Source: an uncultured Lachnospiraceae bacterium (GTDB lineage: Bacteria > Bacillota > Clostridia > Lachnospirales > Lachnospiraceae). Taken from it: 6,856 bases of DNA. Location: NCBI GenBank assembly GCA_902783295.1, contig CACZQT010000444.1, forward strand, positions 1 through 6,856, written 5' to 3'. This document shows positions 1 to 6,764 of the stretch, in pieces; positions within the stretch are counted from its first letter, which is position 1; every line of letters starts with the position of its first letter. A program made the translations under genes and the position numbers. The notes under the pieces were generated by a model. The model was not told the DNA's origin. It saw only the letters and a list, made by a program, of their open reading frames with translations, and ran no database searches.

Positions 1-488
1 CCCTTGTCCTCCCTTTTGCAGACATCCACAAACGGCTTGATGCCATCCGTCCCCAGATACGGGTTCACCGTGCAGAAATCCTCCCCGAAGGGTACGAAGA
101 AGGAACTTCCGATTTCAATCCGGCCCAGATGCGCTTCTGCATAGGCCGCGGACGTAGAGCCGATATCTCCCCGTTTCACGTCCCCGATCACCAGCAGCCC
201 GCTTTCATGTGCATAATCAACAGTACGCTGGTAAACCTCCAGTCCGGGAAGTCCGAACTGTTCATACATGGCAATCTGCGGCTTTACGGCAGGAACCAGG
301 TCGCAGATGGCATCGATCAGTCCTTTGTTCCATTTCCAGACAGCTTCAGCAGCTCCGACCAGATTTTCTCCCTCTTCACTGTATGCCTGCTTCAGCAGAA
401 AAGGAGGAATCAGTGCCAGCGTAGGATCCAGCCCCACCACTACGGGGGCATCCAGTTCTTTGATTCTCTGATGTAATTCCTGAATCAT
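1..488 (-). CDS. pyrF: Orotidine 5'-phosphate decarboxylase, N-terminal part (3' end outside window)
   Basis: This enzyme decarboxylates orotidine-5'-monophosphate to UMP, the last step of de novo pyrimidine synthesis, in the cytoplasm. The 162 codons present translate to an unbroken frame. GLDP lies at residues 19-22, and a lysine in AVKPQ at about residue 69 sits where these enzymes bind substrate. The catalytic signature DVKRGDIGSTSAAYA is at about 103-117, with the Asp-Lys-Asp charged network D103/K105/D108. VNPYLG follows at 141-146. The extended segment between GLDP and AVKPQ and the GDIGSTSAAYA form match the longer 'type 2' PyrF subfamily of roughly 270-310 residues, so a bit over half is visible. 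The ATG at 488 was chosen because AGAGGG (493-498) lies just upstream; an in-frame GTG at 503 has no such site. It lies 53 bp after recN with no terminator between them, so it is probably co-transcribed. I am sure of the family; the subtype is inferred. Confidence 0.95.
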   Translation of the reverse strand, partial: MIQELHQRIKELDAPVVVGLDPTLALIPPFLLKQAYSEEGENLVGAAEAVWKWNKGLIDAICDLVPAVKPQIAMYEQFGLPGLEVYQRTVDYAHESGLLVIGDVKRGDIGSTSAAYAEAHLGRIEIGSSFFVPFGEDFCTVNPYLGTDGIKPFVDVCKREDK

Positions 489-503
489 TTTACCCTCTTT
501 CAC

Positions 504-522
504 GGCGCACTGCGTCGGCGCC
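504..522 (-). other. Small GC-rich hairpin in the recN-pyrF spacer
   Basis: The 53-bp spacer between recN and pyrF contains GGCGC and GCGCC arms (504-508 and 518-522) that can form a 5-bp stem with a 9-base loop. On the transcribed strand the stem is followed by GTGAAAGAGGG rather than a run of T, so it does not look like an intrinsic terminator. It ends just upstream of the pyrF ribosome binding site and could mildly affect pyrF translation or transcript stability, but a stem this short also arises by chance in GC-rich DNA. Confidence 0.3.
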
Positions 523-541
523 TGTCCTTTCAGCCCTGTTT

Positions 542-2248
542 TCAGTTCTTCTCTTCCGGCTTTCCCCGCAGGGCTTCCTTCGTGCGGGCTGCCAGTTCTT
601 TCATTTCCAGCGCATTCCGGGTTACGGCTTCCGTTACAGCAGCCCCGCCCAGAAGTCTCGCCAGTTCCTCCACGGACTGTGCCTCATTCAGAGCGTCCAC
701 CCTGGTAATGGCATGGCTGCCTCCGCTGGCTTTGCGGATTCCGAAATGCCTGTCTGCCATGGCTGCGATCTGTGGAAGATGCGTGATGCAGATCACCTGC
801 CGGTGTTCTCCGATCAGAGCCAGTTTTTCCGATACCTTCTGTGCTGTCCGGCCGCTTATACCGGTATCGATTTCATCGAAGATCAGCGAAGGAATTTCAT
901 CTTTATCCGCCAGTATGGCTTTGATGGCCAGCATAATCCGGGAAAGTTCGCCTCCGGAAGCCACTTTTGCGAGCGGACGCGCCGGTTCCCCGGGATTCAG
1001 CGAAATCAGGAACTCTACTGCGTCTTTTCCCCTGCGGCCGGGTTCCGGAAGCTCTTCCATGGAAACAGCAAAATCCACATATTCGAAGTTCAGTTCCCGG
1101 ATTGCTTCCGTCAACCGTCCGGTAAGTCCGGGTACGGCCTTATGACGCAGCCCGGAAAGGATTTCCGCGACCCGGAAGCATTCCTCCTTCGCCCGGGCTT
1201 CCTCTGCGGCAGCCGCTGCTTTCCGTTCCTCCCAGGCCAGGAGCTCATCCCGCCTTGCTTTCTTTTTTTCCAGAGCAGCCTGCACTTTTTCGAAAGAATC
1301 TCCGTATTTTCCTTCCAGGCGGCGCAGCACATCCAGCCGTGCCTCTGTCTCCTGCATCTCCTCCGGATCGAAAACGAGTTCCTCCAGCCCGGCGGAAAGT
1401 TCCCGCCCCAGACTTGTCAGCAGATCTTCGATCTGCGCCAGTTCATCCATCATAGGGGAAAATCCTTCATCCAGGCGGGACGCTTCCGACAGCTCCCTGG
1501 CTGCCAGAGAAACCTGTTCGGATGCCGAAGAATCTCCCTGTGTCAGGAACTGTCTGGCTCCGCCCAGGCAGGCTGCCAGTTTCCGGCTGTTTGTCATACG
1601 TTTGAACCGGGCGGCAAGTTCTTCCTCTTCCCCCGGCTTCATATCGGTTTCTTCGATTTCCCGGATTTCAAATTCCAGGAAATCCATTTCCCTCTGCCTG
1701 GCTTCCGGATCGGCTTCATAACCCGCCAGAATCTCCGAAGCCTTCTGCCAGCGCTGTCTGGCTTCCGCCATGACTTCACGCTGGTGCTGTGCCTCCGGCC
1801 CCGCGAACTGGTCCAGGATATCCAGGTGCTTCTCCGCGTGCAGCAGGGACTGGTGTTCATGCTGTCCGTGGATATCGAGCAGAAGGGAAGTGACCTGACG
1901 GACTTTGGCGGAAGTCACCGTCTCGTCATTGATTTTATGAATGCTCCGCGACGGGAGGATCCTGCGGGAAATGACAATACAGTCATACTCCGTACTGATA
2001 TCCATCTGCGCCAGCTGCGCTTTCTTTTCCGGTTCCGGTACTGAGAAGACCAGTTCACAGTAAGCGGAATCGCAGCCGGAACGGATCGCCTCCCCCCGGA
2101 TGCGTCCCCCCAGCGCCGCATTCACCGCATCGATCAGAAGTGATTTGCCGGCGCCGGTTTCCCCGGTCAGAATATTCAGTCCGCTGCCGAAATCGATCTC
2201 CGCCTCTTCAATCAGCGCAAAATTCCGCACATGCAGATTTACGAGCAT
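542..2248 (-). CDS. recN: DNA repair protein RecN (SMC-like ATPase)
   Basis: RecN is an SMC/ABC-family ATPase recruited early to DNA double-strand breaks, where it helps RecA-dependent recombination. The 568-residue product is full length for the family (about 550-570). The N-terminal globular half opens with the typical LHVRNFALIEEAEIDF and has the Walker A motif GETGAGKS at 29-36. The middle (about 150-390) is rich in Glu, Lys, Arg, Ala and Leu, as expected for the short coiled-coil arms. The C-terminal half carries the ABC signature SGGELSR at about 431-437, Walker B LIFDEID at about 455-461 followed by TGISGR, and the H-loop THLPQIA at about 489-495. The ATG at 2248 follows AAAGGA (2253-2258) and gives the canonical N-terminus. 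It begins 14 bp after nadK, with no arginine repressor gene between them. No LexA-type (SOS box) site was noticed upstream, so expression probably follows the operon. Confidence 0.98.
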   Translation of the reverse strand: MLVNLHVRNFALIEEAEIDFGSGLNILTGETGAGKSLLIDAVNAALGGRIRGEAIRSGCDSAYCELVFSVPEPEKKAQLAQMDISTEYDCIVISRRILPSRSIHKINDETVTSAKVRQVTSLLLDIHGQHEHQSLLHAEKHLDILDQFAGPEAQHQREVMAEARQRWQKASEILAGYEADPEARQREMDFLEFEIREIEETDMKPGEEEELAARFKRMTNSRKLAACLGGARQFLTQGDSSASEQVSLAARELSEASRLDEGFSPMMDELAQIEDLLTSLGRELSAGLEELVFDPEEMQETEARLDVLRRLEGKYGDSFEKVQAALEKKKARRDELLAWEERKAAAAAEEARAKEECFRVAEILSGLRHKAVPGLTGRLTEAIRELNFEYVDFAVSMEELPEPGRRGKDAVEFLISLNPGEPARPLAKVASGGELSRIMLAIKAILADKDEIPSLIFDEIDTGISGRTAQKVSEKLALIGEHRQVICITHLPQIAAMADRHFGIRKASGGSHAITRVDALNEAQSVEELARLLGGAAVTEAVTRNALEMKELAARTKEALRGKPEEKN

Positions 2249-2262
2249 AGTTTCCTTTCTGT

Positions 2263-3114
2263 TTATGACATCTTGATGCGCAGAGTTTCCAGAAAGCTCT
2301 GGGAACTCATTTTCAGAATCTTGGTAACCTGCGGCGCCTTACTGACTACGACACGGCAGCCGGGTTCCATAGGTATGGGATCATCCCCGTCAAAGAAGGT
2401 TACATACTGCATTTCTGAATCCACATCTTTCTCGGACCCCACGATCTCCAGTTCGATTCTGTCTGTCGAGGAAAGGATCAGACTGCGGTTATTCAGGGAA
2501 TGCGGGGCAATAGGCGTAACCAGGAAAAGCTTGGCCGTTGGTTCCACAATAGGCCCTCCGCAGGAAAGATTATACGCCGTCGACCCGGTAGGAGTGGAAA
2601 TGATAATACCGTCCGCCTTGTACATGTACAGGAATTTCCCGTTGACGTAAAGCTTGAAATTGAAAACCCGCAGCATTTTCTGGCGGTTTACCGTCAGATC
2701 GTTCAGGGCGACATTTTCCCCAAGAAGCGTCCCGTCCGGAGAATACACCTGGCCTGTCAGCATCATCCGCTCTTCAATATAATATTCCCCCGCGGTAATG
2801 CGCTCCATGATATCCGGAATACTGCCCCGGTCGCCTTCTGTCAGGTACCCCAGATTGCCCAGATTGATGCCCAGGAAAGGAACGTTCAGATCCACCAGCT
2901 TCCTCGCAGCCCTGAGCAGGGTCCCGTCTCCCCCCAGAACGATCACGCAGTCGACATCCTTCGGTACATCCCGGTAAGGCGCTGCCTCTTCACCGGGAAT
3001 CAGTTCCGGAAGCAGGCAGGCTTTTCCCCGCTTCATCAGACAGTTCTGAATCCGGTAGGTTGTTTCTCTTTCCGGATCCTTCGCGTGATTCGTGATAATA
3101 TAGAACTTTTTCAT
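2263..3114 (-). CDS. nadK: NAD kinase (ATP-NAD kinase)
   Basis: NAD kinase phosphorylates NAD+ at the 2'-hydroxyl of the adenosine ribose to give NADP+, and is the cell's source of NADP. The 283-residue product has the family motifs in order: GGDGTLLRAA at 61-70 (phosphate-donor loop with the catalytic Asp63), GINLGNLGYLTE at about 82-93, the NDLTV form of the NE/D motif at about 138-142, and the glycine-rich STPTGSTAYNLSCGGP at about 173-188. The frame is open further upstream to an ATG at 3204. The start at 3114 is preferred because it gives the standard MKKFYIITN N-terminus and is preceded by a ribosome binding site; the upstream extension is encoded by tandem-repeat DNA derived from the end of tlyA. 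It sits 107 bp after tlyA and 14 bp before recN. No regulatory domain is fused to it. The call is firm. Confidence 0.97.
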   Translation of the reverse strand: MKKFYIITNHAKDPERETTYRIQNCLMKRGKACLLPELIPGEEAAPYRDVPKDVDCVIVLGGDGTLLRAARKLVDLNVPFLGINLGNLGYLTEGDRGSIPDIMERITAGEYYIEERMMLTGQVYSPDGTLLGENVALNDLTVNRQKMLRVFNFKLYVNGKFLYMYKADGIIISTPTGSTAYNLSCGGPIVEPTAKLFLVTPIAPHSLNNRSLILSSTDRIELEIVGSEKDVDSEMQYVTFFDGDDPIPMEPGCRVVVSKAPQVTKILKMSSQSFLETLRIKMS

Positions 3115-3118
3115 CTGA

Positions 3119-3129
3119 CCTTTCCCTCT
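3119..3129 (-). promoter_or_regulatory. Ribosome binding site deciding the nadK start
   Basis: Read on the minus strand, AGAGGGAAAGG ends 4 bases before the ATG at 3114, with its GAGGG core 9 bases upstream. This purine-rich stretch supports initiation at 3114. A second in-frame ATG at 3135 lies upstream of the purine stretch and has no comparable site, and neither does the distant one at 3204. Confidence 0.7.
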
Positions 3130-3136
3130 TTGCATA

Positions 3137-3152
3137 AACGACAGCTGCCGTT
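3137..3152. other. Imperfect 16-bp dyad upstream of nadK
   Basis: The sequence AACGACAGCTGCCGTT is a palindrome around CAGCTG with a single mismatched pair (A/C), located about 23 bp before the nadK start. It overlaps the degenerate end of the tandem repeat described separately. An operator-like role is conceivable, but there is no recognisable promoter next to it and it matches no regulator site I know. It may be coincidental. Confidence 0.2.
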
Positions 3153-3245
3153 CCGGGACCGCATGCGCTGTTCCCGCCCACTTCTTACCGGTCAGGCGCC
3201 GCATGCGCTGTTCCCGGCTCCTTACCGGTCCAGGGCCGCATGCGC
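3148..3245 (-). repeat. Tandem direct repeat duplicating the 3' end of tlyA
   Basis: Read in the gene direction, unit 1 (3245-3209, 37 bp) comprises the last seven codons of tlyA, its TAA stop and the following bases. Unit 2 (3208-3169, 40 bp) repeats it immediately downstream with about 34 matching positions, one substitution pair in each of two places and small indels. Unit 3 (3168-3148) keeps only the first 21 bp, with three mismatches. Every unit begins with GCGCATGCGG, which contains the palindrome CGCATGCG; units 1 and 2 also share GACCGGTAAG, containing ACCGGT, and end in CGGGAACA. The repeats fill most of the 107-bp tlyA-nadK spacer. They look like a local slippage or unequal-exchange duplication rather than a mobile element. 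Because the CGCATGCG cores are self-complementary, the RNA could form an 8-bp stem between units. No T-run follows, so this is not a terminator. Confidence 0.85.
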
Positions 3246-4019
3246 GGCTTCCACCACTTCCCGGGGATGGATGCCCGCGGTCTCACCTTCTCCTTCACGG
3301 ATATGCAGCAGATATTCGATATTCCCTTCGGGTCCCTTCACCGGAGAATAATCGAGCCCCCGCACTGTAAATCCGGCTTCCGCGGCAAAAGATGCGACTG
3401 CCTCGATGACTTCCAGATGCGTGCTCTTTTCCCGCACGACGCCTTTCTTGCCCACCTTTTCCCGGCCGGCTTCAAACTGCGGCTTGATCAGGCAGACCAT
3501 TTCCGCGCCGGGAGCCAGCAGCGCCCTGACCGGGCCAAGCACCTTGGAAAGGGATATAAAGGAAACGTCTACGGAAGCAAATTCGATCTTCTCCGGGATA
3601 TCTGCAGGCGTCACATAGCGGATATTGGTTTTTTCCATGCACACCACCCGCTCATCCTGGCGAAGCTTCCAGGCCAGCTGCCCGTAGCCCACATCCACCG
3701 CATATACCCTGGACGCCCCGTTCTGCAGCATACAGTCAGTAAAACCGCCTGTAGAGGCGCCGATATCCATACAGACTTTTCCTTCCGGAGATACCGGAAA
3801 AACCTGCATGGCTTTTTCCAGCTTCAGACCACCGCGGCTGACATAGGGCAGGGTCTTTCCATGCAGCGTGAGGATGGCTGTTTCCGGAAAGGTTGTCCCC
3901 GGCTTGTCTTCCCGTTCTCCGTCCACGAATATACTTCCTGCCATAATCAGGGCTTTGGCTTTTTCCCTTGACTCCGCCAGCCCCTGCTTTACGACCAGAA
4001 CATCCAGCCTTTCTTTCAT
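3222..4019 (-). CDS. tlyA: TlyA-family rRNA (cytidine-2'-O)-methyltransferase
   Basis: TlyA-family proteins bind rRNA through an S4 domain and transfer a methyl group from S-adenosylmethionine to ribose 2'-OH groups; the mycobacterial enzyme modifies 16S C1409 and 23S C1920. This 265-residue product has the S4 domain at about 1-60 (RLDVLVVKQGLAESREKA), then YVSRGGLKL leading into a Rossmann methyltransferase fold with SAM-binding DIGASTGGFTD at 85-95. K66, D151 (SVDVSF), K179 (LIKPQFE) and E235 (GNIEYLL) fall in the places of the K-D-K-E tetrad reported for mycobacterial TlyA. The start ATG at 4019 overlaps the dxs stop by ATGA, implying translational coupling; GAGGA lies about 10 bases upstream. 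The last seven codons are duplicated downstream as a tandem repeat. Some family members are called haemolysins, but rRNA methylation is the better-supported role. Whether it modifies one or both rRNAs cannot be decided here. Confidence 0.95.
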   Translation of the reverse strand: MKERLDVLVVKQGLAESREKAKALIMAGSIFVDGEREDKPGTTFPETAILTLHGKTLPYVSRGGLKLEKAMQVFPVSPEGKVCMDIGASTGGFTDCMLQNGASRVYAVDVGYGQLAWKLRQDERVVCMEKTNIRYVTPADIPEKIEFASVDVSFISLSKVLGPVRALLAPGAEMVCLIKPQFEAGREKVGKKGVVREKSTHLEVIEAVASFAAEAGFTVRGLDYSPVKGPEGNIEYLLHIREGEGETAGIHPREVVEAAHAALDR

Positions 4020-5881
4020 TGTCCCATGTTCCTCATCAGGATTTTTCCGGTAATGCTTTCCGCATCCAGCCCCATTTTTTTCCGAAGCACGGATACGCTC
4101 CCATGCTCAACATACATATCGGGAATGGCTGCGCGCAGTATGGGAATTGTCAGATTCATTTCCTCCAGAGCTGCAGCTACATGCTCTCCGAATCCTCCGG
4201 ACGCCACATTTTCCTCCATCACCACCAGGAGGCGATGGCCTTCAGCCAGCTCCTTCAGCAGTTCCCGGTCCAGCGGCGATGCAAAACGTGCATTGGCTAC
4301 GCTGGAAGAAATACCGCTTTCCTTCAGGCGGTCGTGCACCTCCATGGCTGTTTCCACCATGGAACCGATTGCCAGCAGGGCAATTCCTTCCTCCCGGATC
4401 ATCCATTCGCCTTTTCCGTATTCGATGGGCGGACGGAATTCTTTCATGGAAGTGACAGCCTTCCCTCGGGGATACCGGATGGCAACGGGACCTTCCCAGG
4501 CAGCGGAAAAACGCAGCATATCGGCCAGTTCATAGCAACTTTTCGGCGCCATGACCGTGAGATTGGGAATGGCGCACAAGAAAGACAGGTCGAAGATTCC
4601 CTGATGGGTTTCCCCGTCGCTCCCGACAATTCCGGCCCGGTCCAGACAGAAGGTGACATTCCTTTTCTGAATGCAGATATCATGGATGATCTGGTCAAAG
4701 CCCCTCTGCAAGAAGGATGAATAGACACAGAAATACGGTTTCATCCCTCCGGCGGCAAGCCCGCCTGCAAAGGTTACGGCGTGCTGCTCGGCAATACCCA
4801 CGTCAAAATACCTTTTCGGATACATCCGGGCAAATTTTTTCAGGCCGGTTCCCTCGGGCATGGCCGCCGTGATGGCAGTAATCGCCGGATCCTTTGCTGC
4901 CATATCGCAGAGGATCTTGGAAAACACAGCTGTCCATGAAGGATCTTTCCCCTTATCCAGCGCCTTCCCGGTCGCCAGGTCAAAGGGACCGACCCCGTGA
5001 AAGTGCTCCGGATAATGTTCCGCCGGAGGATATCCTTTCCCCTTTTTGGTAGTCACATGCACAACGACCGCGCGCTTGAGCCTCCGGGCTTCCTCGAAAG
5101 TCCGTATCATGGCGGGGATGTCATAGCCGTCGACCGGTCCCAGATAAGTGATGTCCATGTCTTCAAAGATCATCCCGGGAATCAGGAGCTGCTTCAGGCT
5201 GCTCTTCGTCCGGCTGATGCCGTCCACCAGATGGGAGCCAATCCCCGGAATCTGGGAAAGGGCCTGAGACACGTTTTCTTTCAGGTCATTGTAGCCCGGC
5301 GCCGTACGGAGTTTTCCAAGTGCCTGGGAAACCCCTCCTGTATTTTCCGCGATCGACATATTATTGTCGTTCAGGACGATAATAAAATTGCTCTGCAGAT
5401 GGGAGGCGTTGTTCAGCGCTTCAAATGCCATCCCCCCCGTCAGGGCTCCGTCGCCGATCACGGAGATTACGGCATAGTCTTCCCCTTTCAGGTCCCTGGC
5501 GTACGCCAGTCCCAGACCGGCGGAGATAGAGGTGGAACTGTGCCCGGTGTTGAAAGCGTCGCAGTCACTCTCCGATTCTCTTGGGAAGCCGCTGATTCCT
5601 CCGTAAGTGCGGAGACTGGCAAAGCCTTCCCGCCTGCCTGTCAGGATTTTATGGGTATAGGACTGGTGTCCGACATCCCAGACCAGTTTGTCCTCCGGAA
5701 AAGAGAAGGCCAGATGCAGAGCCATTGTCAGTTCTACTACGCCGAGGTTGGACGCCAGATGCCCCCCGTTCCGGCTGACGGTTTCCAGGATGAGATCCCG
5801 GATCTCCTGCGCCAGGGCCGGATACTCCTCCGGAGGGATGTTTTTTATATCATTCGGCTGGTTGATTTTATCCAGAATCAT
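4016..5881 (-). CDS. dxs: 1-deoxy-D-xylulose-5-phosphate synthase
   Basis: Dxs is the thiamine-diphosphate enzyme that condenses pyruvate and glyceraldehyde-3-phosphate to 1-deoxy-D-xylulose-5-phosphate, the first step of the MEP isoprenoid pathway and a precursor for thiamine and pyridoxal. The 621-residue product is full length (family about 620-640). The N-terminal domain has GGHLASNLG with His41, DVGHQSYTHKILTGR at about 69-83, and the ThDP/Mg motif GDGALTGG at 143-150 with NDN at 171-173. The transketolase-type central domain has FDVGIAEQHAVTFAGGLA at about 359-376 with the catalytic Glu365, YSSFLQRGFDQ at about 387-397 and DRAGIVGSDGETHQG at about 414-428. A C-terminal transketolase domain follows. 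The ATG at 5881 is preceded by AAGGGG with 9-base spacing, overlapping the ispA stop codon. It lies 13 bp after ispA and overlaps tlyA by 4 bp. Nothing in the sequence is aberrant. Confidence 0.98.
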   Translation of the reverse strand: MILDKINQPNDIKNIPPEEYPALAQEIRDLILETVSRNGGHLASNLGVVELTMALHLAFSFPEDKLVWDVGHQSYTHKILTGRREGFASLRTYGGISGFPRESESDCDAFNTGHSSTSISAGLGLAYARDLKGEDYAVISVIGDGALTGGMAFEALNNASHLQSNFIIVLNDNNMSIAENTGGVSQALGKLRTAPGYNDLKENVSQALSQIPGIGSHLVDGISRTKSSLKQLLIPGMIFEDMDITYLGPVDGYDIPAMIRTFEEARRLKRAVVVHVTTKKGKGYPPAEHYPEHFHGVGPFDLATGKALDKGKDPSWTAVFSKILCDMAAKDPAITAITAAMPEGTGLKKFARMYPKRYFDVGIAEQHAVTFAGGLAAGGMKPYFCVYSSFLQRGFDQIIHDICIQKRNVTFCLDRAGIVGSDGETHQGIFDLSFLCAIPNLTVMAPKSCYELADMLRFSAAWEGPVAIRYPRGKAVTSMKEFRPPIEYGKGEWMIREEGIALLAIGSMVETAMEVHDRLKESGISSSVANARFASPLDRELLKELAEGHRLLVVMEENVASGGFGEHVAAALEEMNLTIPILRAAIPDMYVEHGSVSVLRKKMGLDAESITGKILMRNMGQ

Positions 5882-5890
5882 TCTGCCGCA

Positions 5891-5896
5891 CCCCTT
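5891..5896 (-). promoter_or_regulatory. dxs ribosome binding site overlapping the ispA stop codon
   Basis: On the minus strand AAGGGG lies 9 bases before the dxs ATG, and its first two bases are the end of the ispA TAA stop. The arrangement ties dxs initiation to ribosomes finishing ispA and supports the 5881 start. Confidence 0.65.
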
Positions 5897-6764
5897 AATT
5901 CTTTCGCTTCCCGATCTTCCGGACCCATTCAGTGAGAGGGCCAGGATCTCCCGGCAGGGAAGCCAGCAGGGCTGCCGCTTCCTCGGTATACTTTTCTACA
6001 TCCTTCTCTGCCTGTTCCAGCCCGTACGTCGTAACCCATGTGGTTTTCAGGTTTCTCTCATCGCTGCCGATCGGTTTTCCCAGTTCTTCTTCCGTACTGG
6101 TAACATCCAGGATATCATCCCGGATCTGGAAAGCCAGTCCCATACAGGCTCCTACACGTTCCAGGATGCCGGTTTCTTTCTCTGATGCTCCGGCCAGAAT
6201 ACCGCCGATCATCAGCGATGCTTCCAGCAGCGCCCCGGTTTTCAGCCGGTAAATGAAGAGCATCTGCTCTTCCGTAAGCCCTTTTCCGGTCAGTTCAACA
6301 TCCACGGACTGACCGCCGGCCATCCCGTAGATGCCGGCTTTATTCGCCAGCACACCGATCGCCTTTGCGGCTCTCTCCGGATATTTTGTCATGTCAAAGG
6401 CTTTGGCTGCTGTCTCGAAAGCATAAGTCAGCAGGGCATCCCCGGCCAGGATTCCCATGTCCTCTCCGTATTTGGCCCAGGTCGTCGTCTTCCCGCGGCG
6501 CAGCGTATCGTTGTCCATCGCCGGAAGATCATCGTGAACCAGGGAGTAGGTATGGATCATTTCCATGGCAGCCATAAAAGGAGCGACTGCCTCCTCTTCG
6601 CCTCCAAACAGCCGGTAAGCCTCCAGCATCAACCGCGGCCGTACTCTTTTGCCTCCGGCCAGAAAGCTGTAGTTCATGGCTTCCAGCACTGTTTTCTGAA
6701 GTCCTTCCTCTCCAGGAAGATAAGAAGCCAGTGTTTCCTCCATATTCAGGATGGTAGTATTCAT
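5895..6764 (-). CDS. ispA: Farnesyl diphosphate synthase (polyprenyl synthetase family)
   Basis: This enzyme condenses isopentenyl diphosphate with dimethylallyl and geranyl diphosphate to give C15 farnesyl diphosphate, the precursor of undecaprenyl and longer prenyl chains. The 289 residues match bacterial FPP synthases (about 290-300). GGKRVRP at about 37-43 binds isopentenyl diphosphate. The first aspartate-rich motif is DDLPAMD at 78-84, with the two-residue insertion typical of bacterial FPP synthases, followed by RRGK at 89-92. GGQSVD lies near 150-155, RLKTGAL near 173-179, and the second aspartate-rich motif RDDILD is at 215-220, followed by GKPIGSDERNLKTT. HTYSLVHDD places Tyr and Ser five and four residues before the first DD, as in C15-making enzymes, so FPP is the likely product; GGPP cannot be fully excluded. 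The ATG at 6764 overlaps the xseB stop (ATGA) and has AGGAG 7 bases upstream. It is coupled to dxs, an enzyme of the same pathway. Confidence 0.97.
   Translation of the reverse strand: MNTTILNMEETLASYLPGEEGLQKTVLEAMNYSFLAGGKRVRPRLMLEAYRLFGGEEEAVAPFMAAMEMIHTYSLVHDDLPAMDNDTLRRGKTTTWAKYGEDMGILAGDALLTYAFETAAKAFDMTKYPERAAKAIGVLANKAGIYGMAGGQSVDVELTGKGLTEEQMLFIYRLKTGALLEASLMIGGILAGASEKETGILERVGACMGLAFQIRDDILDVTSTEEELGKPIGSDERNLKTTWVTTYGLEQAEKDVEKYTEEAAALLASLPGDPGPLTEWVRKIGKRKN

Noticed and set aside
504..522. Possible intrinsic terminator between recN and pyrF
   Set aside because: The stem is only 5 bp with a 9-base loop and is not followed by a T-run on the transcribed strand.
713..2044. A 443-codon open frame on the plus strand opposite recN
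   Set aside because: It lies wholly antisense to an intact, motif-complete recN. Its translation is rich in Phe, Arg, Gln and Cys with no recognisable domain, as expected from the mirror of a GC-biased codon pattern, and there is no convincing ribosome binding site.
3115..3221. Possible promoter for nadK in the 107-bp spacer
   Set aside because: No pair of -35 and -10 elements with proper spacing was found. TTTATG near 3135 is the only A/T-rich hexamer and has no partner upstream.
2500..3351. A 283-codon open frame on the plus strand opposite nadK and the tlyA end
   Set aside because: It is antisense to nadK, crosses the tandem repeat region and the tlyA stop, and shows no recognisable domain.
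4997..5935. A 312-codon open frame on the plus strand opposite dxs and the end of ispA
   Set aside because: It is antisense to conserved dxs domains and runs across the ispA-dxs junction. No family resemblance was seen, and it is explained by codon bias of the opposite strand.
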